Program-made: the position numbers and the translations under genes
The notes under the pieces: generated by a model
What the model was told of the DNA's origin: nothing
Database searches by the model: none
What the model saw: only the letters and a program-made list of their open reading frames with translations
Shown: piece by piece, positions 1 through 10,530 of the stretch
Layout of the letters: each line of letters starts with the position of its first letter
Numbering within the stretch: position 1 is the first letter of the stretch
Origin: Hordeum vulgare subsp. vulgare
Lineage: Eukaryota; Streptophyta; Magnoliopsida; Poales; Poaceae
Direction: 5' to 3'
Length of the DNA stretch: 64,000 nucleotides
Assembly: GCF_904849725.1 (NCBI RefSeq)
Contig: NC_058522.1
Location: forward strand, 198,073,986-198,137,985

Positions 1-1230
1 CAGCAAAGTAGCGAGTAATGGCAGTGGCAAGGAACAGCAGTAGTGAAAGAAGTAGCAAGCCACAGTAGTAGCAACAGTAGCACCAGAGCAAGACAAGTAA
101 CAGCAGCAGTAGGACAAACTCGTAGGCAATGGGTTGGTGATTTGTTTGGATGATATTCATCATGCAACAGCTATAACACGGAGAGATATGTGGCTAGCTC
201 CCGTTCGTCAATGTGATGTAGGCATGCATTCCGTGTGTCGTCATACGTGCTTAGGGAAAAGAACTTGCATGACATCTATTGTCCATCCCTCCTGTGGCAG
301 CGGGGTCCAAAAGGAAACTACGGGATATTAAGGTTCTCCTTTTAATAAAGAACCGGACCAACGCATTAGCACTTGGTGAACACATGAACTCCTCAAACTA
401 TGGTCATCACGGGGAGTGGTTCCGGTTATTGTCACTCCGGGGTTGTTGGATCATAACACATAGTAGGTAACTACAACTTGCAAGATCGGATCTGAGACAC
501 ACATATATTGGTGACAACATAATAATTTCCGATCTAAAATCATGGCACTTGGGCCCTAGTGACAAGCAATAGGCATGGCAAAGTAGTAGCAATATCAATC
601 TCAGAACATAGTGGATAGTAGGGATCAATCCCCATCAAAACTAACTCGATTACATGATAGATCTCATCCTACTCATCACCGCCAAGTGAGACTACGAATA
701 GATTAGTCACAAACGACGAAGAGCTTCATGGAATTGAGAGGGAAGAAGGTTGTTGATGACGATGGCGACGATTTCCCCTCTCCGGAGCCCAAGACGGACT
801 CCAGATCTGCCCTCCAGATGAAGAACAGGTGGTGGCGGCGGCTCCGTATCGCAAACGCAAAGAAAACTTCTCTTTTTATTTTTTCTGGAATGAAAGGGAA
901 TTATAGACCTGAGGTTGGTGGCGGCAGAGCCGTTTGGGCCCCACAAGCCTGCCCATCGCCACCAGGGGGTGGTGGCGGAGCCAGGGCTTGTGGCCCACTG
1001 GCCCACCCCTTGAGTTGGAACTTGGCGCAGATATTTTTTATATTTTACAAAACTGCTCCCCGTAAATTTTCAGGAAGTTTGGAGAACTTTGATTTCTGCA
1101 CAAAAATAACACCATGGCAATTCTGCTGAAAACAGCGTCAGTCCACGTTAGTTCCATTCAAATCATGCAAATTAAAGTCCAAAAAAAGGGCAAAAGAGTT
1201 TGGAAAAGTAGATACGATGGAGACGTATCA
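1..1230 (-). repeat. 3' LTR of element A (partial)
   Basis: This aligns nearly base for base with 12381-13636 and ends (minus-strand start) in TGATACGTCTCC at 1230. About 245 bases of the LTR lie left of the window. A hand comparison of 121-480 with the right copy gave about 15 mismatches in 360 bases, roughly 96 percent identity. The leftmost 115 bases are a degenerate short-period repeat built from GTAGCAACA-like units. Open frames inside the LTR (for example 134-331) recur in the other LTR but match no known protein and are not genes. Confidence 0.9.
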
Positions 1231-1250
1231 ACTCCCCCAAGCTTAAAACC
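1231..1250 (-). other. Polypurine tract of element A
   Basis: On the minus strand this reads AAGCTTGGGGGAGT directly abutting the LTR start TGATACG. That is the expected position and composition for the plus-strand DNA primer. The same arrangement is seen in the plus-strand relative at 51351-51368 and in another Gypsy at 57989-58001. Confidence 0.85.
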
Positions 1251-3250
1251 TTGCTTGTCCTCAAGCAACTCAATTGACAAACTGAGAGAGAAAGAAAAAC
1301 TTTGACAAATTCTGTTTGATCTTGTTGTTGCAACTATGTCTAACTCATAACCAGAATTTCAGCAAGATCACAGGTTAACCACATAAGCAAATGACACAAA
1401 GGTCACACGGTAAACTAATATCAATGGCATAATCAGCTAATGAGCAGATAATAATGAGTTTCAAATACCAACACTTCAATCAAAACAAGCATGAAGCAAT
1501 ATGAATAGGTGGTATCTCGCTAGCTCTTTTTGAGACTGCAAAACATAAATGAAGAGCACTTTCAAAGATGAAGGGTTGACTAAATATTGTAATTCATAGC
1601 AACGAAGATCCAGTCATAGTCATACTCAATATCAATCAAAAGCAAAGCATAAAAATGATAGAGGTGCTCTCTAATTGGTGCTTATATAAGAGGAGGATGA
1701 CTCAACAGGAAAATAAATAGACAGGCCCTTCACAGAGGGAAGCATTGATTTGCAGAGGTGCCAGAGCTCAAGCTTTGAAAACAGAGATAATAATTTTGGG
1801 TGGCATGCTTTCATTGTCAATGCAATGACCAAGAGTTCTCAATATCTTCCATGCTACTCATGCTATAGGCGGTTCCTAAACAGAAAAGTAAAGTTTTAAC
1901 TCCCCCACCACCAATCAATCACACTCCACGGCTAGCCGAATCCTCGGGTGCCGTCCATACTAACATCAATCCGAGGGGAGTCTTGTTTTACAGTTATGTT
2001 TTCGATTTAAGCGTGGAACTGGGCATTCCAATTACCGGCCCCTTTCTCGCGAATGACTGTGAATAAACACATGTCGAGGATAACACTCCTAGCATGGAAG
2101 ATACCAATAGCCCCCTGTCACCACATGAGCGGTTCGGGCATGCAAAACAGATTATTTCTTAAAGGTTTAGAGAATGGCACATGCAAATTTACTTGGAACG
2201 ACAGGTAGATACCGCAAATAGGTAGGTATGGTGGACTCTAATGGAAAAACTTTTGGGTTTATGGAAGTGGATGCACAAGTAGTATTCCGCTTAGTACAAG
2301 TGAAGGCTAGCAAAAGACTGGCAAGCGACCAATTAGAGAGCGACAACAGTCATCAAGATGCAATGAGTTTGACTAACATTGAATGCAAGCATGAACAGGA
2401 TATAAATCACCATGAACACGAACATCATAGAGGCTATGTTGATTTTGTTTCAACTACATGCATGAACATGCGCCAAGTCAAGCCTCTTGAAACATTCAAA
2501 GGAGAATACCATCCTATCATACTACATCATAGTCATCTCAAAATCTATGTTGGCATTCAAGACAAACCATTATAAACTTTCAGCTCAATAAGCATGGCAT
2601 CAGAAACTATGATCTCTAAGTTGTTATTGCAAACAGGGTTCTCTGACAACAAAGCTAAATCTGGGTCGACAAGCTAGTCATATTTACAAAAACAAAATAG
2701 ATAGAGTTCATACCAGCATTTCAGTCTCAGTCACTTCATCATATATCATCCTTGTTGCCTTTCAATTGCACGATCGAACGATATGAATAATAATAAGCGC
2801 ATTGGACAAAGCTGAATCTACAGGCAAACAAAGGAGAAGACAAAGTAATATGGCTCTTTGAAAGCTACACATGTAAGCATGTAAGAATCAATAAACATTG
2901 TAACCAATACTTCTACCTTGACACAAAGAAAAAGAAAACTATTTACGTAGGAAAGCTCCCAACAAGCAAAAGAAGAAAGACAAATATTTTTGGGTTTTCT
3001 CAAAAGGACACAAAACAAGAAAACAAGAAAACTAAAATAAACTAGCATGGATAATACAGCGGCCAAGTGTAAACACCGGCTAACAAAGTGAAAGCATAAT
3101 CATGAATTTAAAGTCGGTGAGAACACGTACTCCCCCAAGCTTAGGCTTTTGGCCTAGCTTGGTCTACTCCCATGCTGGGAAATAACTAGCTCCAGGAGAC
3201 TCCGGAGCAGACTGTGGATGCCACTGCTGTGTGAGCTCCTCTGGCTCCCA
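1251..3250 (-). other. 3' untranslated region of element A
   Basis: Two kilobases separate the stop of the extra ORF from the polypurine tract. Frames here are short, overlapping and share no recognisable family. A matching 1.7-kb untranslated stretch follows the same ORF in the plus-strand relative (49635-51350). A second polypurine-like site lies at 3121-3150. Confidence 0.7.
3121..3150 (-). other. Internal polypurine-tract-like site in element A
   Basis: On the minus strand this reads CTAAGCTTGGGGGAGTACGTG, nearly the true PPT core (AAGCTTGGGGGAGT) but followed by ACGTG rather than an LTR start. It lies about 100 bases after the stop of the extra ORF. The same site occurs in the same place in the plus-strand relative at 49651-49680. 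Confidence 0.6.
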
Positions 3251-3798
3251 CTAATAAACTAGCGTCTCGTACTCGACTGGCGGCTCGGGCACGGGCGCCT
3301 CTGGTTGGGCCAAGCTCCAATATGCGTAGATGTCCGCGGGCATAATAGTGTACCTGCCTGCATGAAGATCGAAGAAAGAAGGAGCAGGAAAAGTAATAGT
3401 CTCTCGAGTACCCTGACTAAATACCAGGTTATAAATCATCCATCTACTAGCATCTCTATCCAGAAAATCATGGCGAACCATGCTGTCATAATCCAGATAT
3501 TTCTCAGGGAGAAACATCTCTCCTTCCTCTCCCAGTATAATGGGTATCTCATAGTGTCTGGCAAGACGGGTAGCATAGATACCTCCATAGATGACACCTT
3601 TAGAACATTTCAGGTTCAACCGTTGAGCTACTATAGCGCCCAATCTATAAGTCTTATCGTTATAAAGGCTTTCGCGCAAAACCGCAAGATCTGGAGAACT
3701 AAGTGATCCAGCCTCCCCACGGCCAATCAAAAAATTTCCCACAAATAGTGAGAAGTACCGAAGCATAGGAAAATGTATGCTAGCAATTCTAGCGCGAG
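3251..3798 (-). pseudogene. Extra ORF of element A, C-terminal part (split by solo LTR)
   Basis: This is the downstream part of an accessory protein carried by this Gypsy family between the pol position and the 3' LTR. It keeps about 183 codons with conserved pieces such as IHFPMLRYFSLFVG, YRLGAIVAQRL and GGIYATRLARHYEIP. A damaged relative in the same family at 48614-49634 contains IHFPSIRYPSFFNG and YDLGIIVARRL. The N-terminal part is at 7954-8381. Removing the insertion plus one ACACT duplication joins the halves in frame, so the ORF was open when the insertion happened. Function is unknown. Grass databases usually call it a retrotransposon protein, and it vaguely resembles plant mobile-domain proteins, which I cannot confirm. 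It ends at a stop at 3251-3253 after EYETLVY. Confidence 0.75.
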
Positions 3799-3803
3799 AC
3801 ACT
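3799..3803. repeat. Target site duplication ACACT (left)
   Basis: The five bases flank the solo LTR and match 7949-7953 exactly. Confidence 0.88.
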
Positions 3804-6800
3804 TGTCACATCCCTAACCCTTAAGCAAGATAGCATTGTGCTCATGTCTTTTTTGCATTTGCATCTAAGAAGTTTCAACAAAAACAACAAAGTGGCAAAG
3901 GAAAAACTCAAAGCCCTAGCCACCATTTCAAATTAAAGGAAATCTCAAACTAGTTCAAAATTAATGAACCCAAAATGGCCTCAAGAAATGTTCAAACTTT
4001 CTGATAAATCATGAAAGTAAATGAGCATTGGAGAAAACTATTTTCTTGACACTTTAAGCTTTTTAAATTAATGCAAAAATCCACTAGTTTCAAATTTAAA
4101 ATTTGAAATCAGAAACTATAATTTTCCAAAAATGTTGAAAACCTTAGAAATGGTTGGGGACATTATAACAAATAATTCAGGAGGTCTAAAATAGTTTTTA
4201 CTTTTTGTTTTGGGGCTGAATTAATTAGCAAAACAGAAAAACAAAAACAGAAAAATAAGGAAAAACCTTACCTGTCGCCTAAGCCTGGCCCGGCCCATCC
4301 CTGGCTCGTCCCCTCCCTCACGCCAGTAGGCAGCAGGAGGTGGCCGCCGCTCCCTCCGGCGCGGCCACGCACCTGCGTGCCTGCCTGGCCGCCGCCTCGC
4401 GCTGGCGACGACGGGGATAAGCTCCCCAGAGCCTCCCCTATCCATTCCCCGCCTCGGTTCTCTTCCTCCGGCCGGATCTCTTCCTCCTCCCCGCTGCCGC
4501 CATTGGAGCCGAGCTCGAGCTCGAGCTGCCCGTGCCCCTAGCCTTAGGATCCCCTCCCAGAGCACGCCATTAGCTCCGCCTCGTCACCCTGGTCATCTCT
4601 GCAGAAGCCGAAGCTTCCTCGAGCCCTGCAACGCCCGCAACGCCGTCGTCTTCCACCTCCGGCCGCCGTACCTCTGCCGTCGATTCGCTTCCTCCGGGGC
4701 ATCCTCGAGCCCCTCTTCAGCACCATCGGAACCGTCGTGAGCTCGTCGTCGTTTCCCCTCTCGCCCCACGCTCTCCCGTGCATCGTATCCTAGTTCCCCA
4801 CCAAGGCCGAGAGCTTCTCGCCGCCGGCCATGTCGCTGCCGTCGCTGTGATGACTGATCCACGCGCCCGAGCTAGGATTCCAGCTCCTGGAGCCTCCAGG
4901 AGCGTGCCGAGCCCTCCAGCTGCCCTCCCCGTGCCCTAGAACAGCCCCTCATAGAAGGCCGAGCTTCGGCCGCCGCTCCGGCTCATCGCCGACGCCTCTT
5001 CCGGCGACCCTAGCCTCCCCAGATGGTCCTGCCAGATCGGCCACTTCGCGAGCATGCAGTAGCTGCAAACCGCGTGTGTTTTGGTGCTGTGCAGCGCCAT
5101 CTAGGTCGCCTCCGGCGAGCCCTCCGCCGCGGGCCTGGTCGCCGGTGACCACCCTCCGGTGGGGGTCGACGTGGCAAGCTAACCCAGAAGCTTAGGGACC
5201 TAATCACTCGCTGACAAGTGGGCCCAAGGCCAAGTCAAACCTCAGTTAGGGCTGGTCAGCGCGGGATTAGTCCCACAGAGGCTGACCAGTGGGGCCCCCC
5301 TGTCAGGTTTGACCTGAACAGGTCGGCTGACCTGCTGACGTCAGCCTGAGGCAATAAATAGAATTTCCAGTATAAAACTAATTCAGGAAATTGCTAAAAT
5401 TTGTAAACATCATAGAAATTAATCTGTAACTCCAATGAAAATAATTTATATATGAAAAAGTATCAGAAAAATTCAAGCATTCTGATTATGCTATTTTCAA
5501 CCATGTTTAAAAAAGTTACAGAACCCTAAATTGTGGAATAAGGAATAATTCAATTCTTTTAATCACTTTATAAATGGAATTTGCAAAAATATTCAAATTT
5601 CATTATATATGCAATGATCACACACTGCCCTAATTACAAATCAGTACCATAACATGACATTTCATGCATGTTAACATCAAGTTGATCTGGGCATCAGGTC
5701 GAATCAATTAAACCGGTATCCGAGAATACCCCGTTTGAATTGCTATTCGAATGTGATTCAAATGAACTCTAAACCTATTAGATGTTGAAAATAATAACTT
5801 ATCACCTTGCATTCTCATGCCATGCTCATGCATCATTTTGAGTGCATATGATTGTTATTGAATGTTGCCATTCATTTCGGTAGGCTCCGCACCCCCGCAT
5901 TCCACCGAATATCCGTCTGACGGATATCGTTCCTCCTCTGAGCAACAAGGCAAGCAACCCTTTTGATCATCCTGATAATTCCCATGTTCTTGCTCCTGCA
6001 CTTATTTATTGCATTAGGATCAAATGCTACAACTCCTTTTGCCACGATAGTTGAACCCACTTCCTTTGCATGACCTAACCTTGTCACAGTAAATAGCCGA
6101 ACCTTGCAACCTAGCATACCTGGTAGTTGCTTGAGCTATGATGTGCCTTATCCTGCTATGCATGCTATGCTTAGAGTTGTGTATGGTGTGTCATCTGGGA
6201 GATGAACAGAAATGTGGAATGTGTTCGGTGAGCAAAGGTTGTGTGTTGAACTTGATTTGGTAAAGGTACCGGTGAAAGGCTGTGTAGGGGTACATGGCGG
6301 GTTGTTTCATTGGAACCGTCCTTAGGAACTGAGTTCCGTGTATGTAATCCAAGACTAGATACTACCACATGCTGGGCCCTGAAATATGACCCTGCTCGGC
6401 CTATTAATCGCGTAGTACTCGGTCCAGGAGTTGCAAGTAGTTTCTGGTGTTTATAGTAATGCTGGAGGCCGTGCATGGTGCTGACCTGAGAGGTGGGCCG
6501 TGATGCGGTAGGCAGTGGCACGGTGTACCAAGTGGCACCCGGATGGTGGGCTTGGGAACCCTGTGCACATCGTTTGAGGTCGTGGCGGAAACCCCGGCCG
6601 GACTTCCGTACGGGTTACTCTCAGATAGGCGATAAACCTGGACTCGGTACTGGTGTGGTTAACGGTCGTGGCCGACTCCCTCGCTGGGCTTTCGCTTGAA
6701 GGTTGCCGAGGTGCATGACGTGCACATAGCGATAAGTGGCGAGAGCGTGTGTGACGAAGTACACCCCTGCAGGGTTATGATCTATTCGAATAGCCGCGTC

Positions 6801-7948
6801 CGCGGATATGGACTACTTGGAGACATTTGTTGTTCATAGATAACTTCAATCACTACTCATAAAATGGGCAAGATAAGTGTGAGTGTCGTGGACGACATTT
6901 CCGTATGGAGACGGAATGATTCCACGATAGTGTATTGCTGTGGTGTTAGTGGACTCGTGTGCGAGAAATCAAGTTGTCAAAACTAATTTCAAAATGCAAG
7001 TTGTCTAGCCACGAGTCAAATGCTGGCTTCCCGCATGAAACCCCACAATACCTTTTGATACCTTGCATGAGTAGTTAGTTCTCCTAAAGTCTTTCTGAGT
7101 ACCTTCGTACTCATGTTTGCTTAATAAATGTTGCAGAGGTTGCTAATGACCCTAATGGAGGGTTCTTCGTAGACATCGACGACGACGAGTAGCTGGTGTC
7201 CCAGCTACGATCTGGCCCTACGTCGGCTCTGTAGTATAGTCAGGCCATGTGCCTTCTAGTTGCACTGTCTGTACCCAGACAGTCTATAACTCTTCCGCTG
7301 GCTTGTATTTGTATGACTGCTATTATGGGTCGAGAGACCTTAATGTGTAATATTATGTGTGTGGCTCTTCCGAGCCTCTTGAATAAAGGTTGTATGTTTA
7401 TGGTTATGTTGTGATGCCATCGATGTATCTATACATATCGGTATGCCATGCGTACGTGTGTCATACTTGATATGTATGGGGTTCGAATACCTAGTCGTGA
7501 ACTTTAGTAGCACTCCTTACAAGGAAATGCCCCTTTGTGATCCAACGAGCCTTGGTAGTCCGCTACTACTCCGGACACATTGGTTGACCGGCATGAGTCC
7601 TTCGTAGCTGCTGTGTCTGTCCTCTTTGGGGAAATGTCACGCGACGTAATGGAGTCCTTGTAGCTTGCTACGACTCATCTACGTTCGCTGATGACCGACA
7701 CCTGCTTTGTTGGGTCATGTATGCATGTCCTTGTGCGGAACTGCCACTTTGATTTATGACTAGACATGTCGATCCGGGTTCTTTGACATTGGATTGCTAG
7801 CGACACCTATCGCATACGTGAGTCAAAAGACGCAAACGGTCCCAGCTAAGGTAAGGCTGCAGCCGTGGAGTTAACCGTGCGTGAGACCACAAAGAGATGC
7901 GATGTGTTACAGGCTGGATTCCTATGGCTTAGGATCGGGGTCCCGACA
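3804..7948. mobile_element. Solo long LTR (4,145 bp) nested in element A
   Basis: The insertion starts TGTCACATCC and ends GGTCCCGACA, has the TG...CA ends of an LTR, and is flanked by identical ACACT duplications. No internal direct repeat, primer site, gag or pol is visible, so it reads as one very long LTR left after LTR-LTR recombination. AATAAA signals near 7121 and 7381 sit in a T-rich 3'-like portion on the plus strand. The length fits the long-LTR LARD type (Sukkula-like, from memory). The GC-rich block 4270-5200 resembles a promoter or leader and holds long but compositional frames. AT-rich blocks lie at 3804-4260 and 5340-5640. No gene is supported inside it. Confidence 0.85.
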
Positions 7949-7953
7949 ACACT
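7949..7953. repeat. Target site duplication ACACT (right)
   Basis: The five bases match 3799-3803 and mark the right boundary of the solo LTR. Confidence 0.88.
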
Positions 7954-8381
7954 CCTCTCTCCTGTCCAACAGCAATAGAACCAATGAAATCCTCCATGTC
8001 CCGTGGACGAGTGTCACGGATATCCCCAACATAAGGTAATTTGCATATATTGCAAAAACCCTGCAGTGTCATGCACTGGGGGACATCGTATATCATCAAC
8101 TCAACCATGGGAGGATTCTTCCTCGGATAAAAGTTGAAGCTTTGAACGAAAATACTGGTGAGGAGGTGGTATTGTGGGCACTTATCTTCAAAGAACGCAG
8201 TAAGAACTGCGTTCTCCACCAAGTAATAAAAGTCTTCATGAAGTCCGGTGGCGCGCAAAAATTCATCACTTGGCCACTCGCGCGCTCGAACTTCTGTGAC
8301 TCGAGGGACTACGTACTTGGGATGGTTCTTCTCATCCTCCTTGGGGTTACGGCTTGAAGAGCCTCTCAAGAACCTCCTCAT
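7954..8381 (-). pseudogene. Extra ORF of element A, N-terminal part
   Basis: This starts at an ATG at 8379-8381 (MRRFLRGSSSRNPKEDE) and runs about 142 codons to the insertion point of the solo LTR. The serine- and arginine-rich start matches the start of the relative at 48614 (MSWFKRSSSRRKS). A conserved stretch around YPRKNPPMVELMIYD and GFCNICKLPYVGDI aligns with the relative's MSLDDFSDACKIPCWGSL region. The ATG lies 28 bases downstream of a predicted splice acceptor, so the message probably has a spliced leader. Product function is unknown. Confidence 0.75.
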
Positions 8382-8409
8382 CTTTTCCTTTTTCTAGCTC
8401 TGAAAATTT

Positions 8410-8632
8410 CTGAAATTTTTAGAGACTTCGAAAGAAAAGTGACTGAAGATTAACCCAACTTGTAGCAACTAGTCCTACTAGTGCCTAGAGACCATATCAC
8501 GCACTAAAACTACTTGGGACCGGCTAAAATCAACCTTTCTAGCTCAAGAACAGGGTCACCAAGGTAGCAAGAATACGCGAAGGATAAAGTACTAGAGCAA
8601 AAACTAATTGGACCAATGGAGGAGTCACTTAC
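8410..8632 (-). other. Predicted 5'-leader intron of the element A extra ORF
   Basis: On the minus strand a donor TCCTTG|GTAAGT lies at 8632 and an acceptor ATTTCAG|AAATTT at 8410, giving a 223-base intron with a T-rich 3' end. The relative on the opposite strand has TCCTTG|GTATGT at 48376 and TTTTCAG|AAATTT at 48594, a 219-base intron in the same position relative to the ATG. Conserved splice signals in two diverged copies support real splicing. Confidence 0.6.
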
Positions 8633-9233
8633 CAAGGAGTAATTTCCCCAAAACGGTTCGAAGAATGGTGCTTTGAGCAAGGAGATCAAAAATCACAGCC
8701 AAACGAGCAAGAACACGGGTTTGAGTTGCAAAACAATTTTTTCTCGAGGTGGAAGAAGAGGCTGATGGCTGGAATGAGTGGAGGGGGTTCCTGTGGGCCC
8801 CACAAGCTTGCACCCATCCACCAGGGGGGTAGGTGGCGGTGGCAGGGTTGGTGGCCCACTGGTCTGGCCCCCAGGCCAGCTCTGAGGCCCAGAAATTTTC
8901 AGAAATTCCAGAAAAAATTATCCTAAATTTTTAGGACCATCGGAGAACTTTTATTTTTGAGGTATTTTTGTCCAGGACGCTAAAACAGAAAACAGGAAAA
9001 CTAAACTAATTCTATCATTTTTCTTCTAAGCCACAGAAAAGGAAAAGTCTAAACAGAGGTATGTGACTCTTTGATTCATCCGTTTCATGGTCATCGAAAG
9101 AAATCCGTCAATGGGGTTGATCAAGTCCTTATGACAAAACCTTCTCGAATCGCAAGAGAGAACGTAGAATTTTCGAATAGCCACTAAATCACCTCAATGG
9201 GGATATGTATTTCCCCAACAAGCAAATCATACT
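8633..9233 (-). promoter_or_regulatory. Probable internal promoter and leader of the extra ORF, partly LTR-like
   Basis: No coding sequence is supported here. The block 8780-8960 resembles part of the element's own LTR (13330-13510), sharing GGGCCCCACAAGC, GTGGCCCACTGG and a following TTTTCAGGA/GGAGAAC pattern. The equivalent segment precedes the same ORF in the plus-strand relative (47981-48375). An LTR-derived promoter for the accessory gene is an inference from position and similarity. Confidence 0.45.
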
Positions 9234-9825
9234 TCATCTTGACACGAGGAATAGGGCATTCAAAGCTCCCAATAAGAATCGATGAAGTTTGATGCAATGT
9301 ACTTGATATCGTTTCTTCGGAAAGTGCACTGTGTGCTCATTACCGTTGACATGGAAAGTGACATTGCCTTTGTTGCAATCTATAACAACCCATGCAGTGT
9401 TTAAAAAGGGTCTTCCGAGGATGACAGCCATGGCATCGTCCTCGAGAATATCCAAGATAACAAAGTCTGTTAAGATAGTGGTGTTAGCAACCACAACAGG
9501 CACATCCTCGCAAATGCCGATAGGGAAAGCAGTTGATTTGTCGGCCATTTGCAGAGAAATTCCAGTGGGTGTCAACTTATCCAATTCAAGTCTACGATAA
9601 AGAGAGAGCGGCATAACACTAACACCAGCTCCAAGGTCACATAAGGCACTTCTTACGTAGTTTCCTTTAATAGAGCAAGGTATAGTGGGCACTGCGGGAT
9701 CACCAAGTTTCTTAGGAGTGCCACCTTTAAAAGTGTAATTGGCAAGCATGGTGGAGCTCTCAAGATCTGGTATCTTTCGTTTATTAGTCACGATATCTTT
9801 CATGTACTTGGCATACGGAGACTGT
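9234..9825 (-). pseudogene. Aspartic protease region of element A
   Basis: The reading frame holds a retropepsin-like domain: the active-site block LCDLGAGVSVMPLSLYRRL, then VPVVVANTTILTDFVILDI and the ILGRPFLNTA motif expected about 80 residues later. It would process the Gag polyprotein in the particle. The frame is displaced by one base from the upstream linker near 9820 (after MRLTDM). Downstream of HFPKKR the family sequence breaks down and no pol follows. Confidence 0.78.
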
Positions 9826-10530
9826 CATATCAGTTAACCGCATCTGGAGAAAGACGGGTCTTGTCATCTCAACGAAACGCTCAAAATCCTCATCATCCTT
9901 TTTCTTGGATGGCTTAGGAGGAAAGGGCATAGGTCTCTGAACCCATGGCTCCCTTTCTTTACCGTGCTTCCTAGCAGTGAAGTCATTCTTATCGTATTTC
10001 TTAGGTTGTGGGTTATCAGGATTAACCGTCGATTCAATTTCCACATCCTCATCATTGCTAGGTTGAGCATTATTATGAACATCACTGTCCATATTGTCAC
10101 CAGGTTCATGTTCATCACCAGATTGTGTTTCTGCATCAGACGCAGAAATATCATTAGGTTCTTCAGGTGTGACAGTATTTGGTGAACTGGCATGTAGGCT
10201 TCTATCATCCTTCTTCTTCTCCTTAGGATGACTAGGTGTATCAGCATTGATTCCTTGAGAATCTTGATCAATTCTCTTAGGGTGACCTTCAGGATACAAA
10301 GGTTCCTCAGTCATTTTGCCTCCTCTAGTAATGACTCTGACAGAGTTGTCATTTAGTTCATTGAGCAGGTCATTCTGAGCTTTAAGTACTTGATCTACCT
10401 AAGTAGTAATCGTAGAGGCATGTTTACTCAGAAGCTTCAGATCGTTGACATTTCTATCTACACAAGCACTTAAATGGCTAAGCATACCAGTACTTTGTTC
10501 CAAATGTCGGCTAACATAATCATTGAAACT
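9784..10530 (-). pseudogene. Acidic linker between gag and protease of element A
   Basis: The segment continues the polyprotein after gag. It contains VRVITRGGKM, TEEPLYPEGHPKR, then a long Asp/Glu/Asn-rich tract (DAETQSGDEHEPGDN, NDEDVEIEST) and a basic patch before PWVQRPMPFPPKPSKKKDDE. It is disordered in character and precedes the protease. In-frame stops occur right after gag (10531) and again near 10400, so this copy cannot make an intact Gag-protease fusion. Confidence 0.7.

Noticed and set aside
4221..5207. Several long minus-strand frames (60-114 codons) in a GC-rich block
   Set aside because: They overlap in different frames, are Arg/Gly-rich by composition, and lie wholly inside the solo LTR. 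No family motif.
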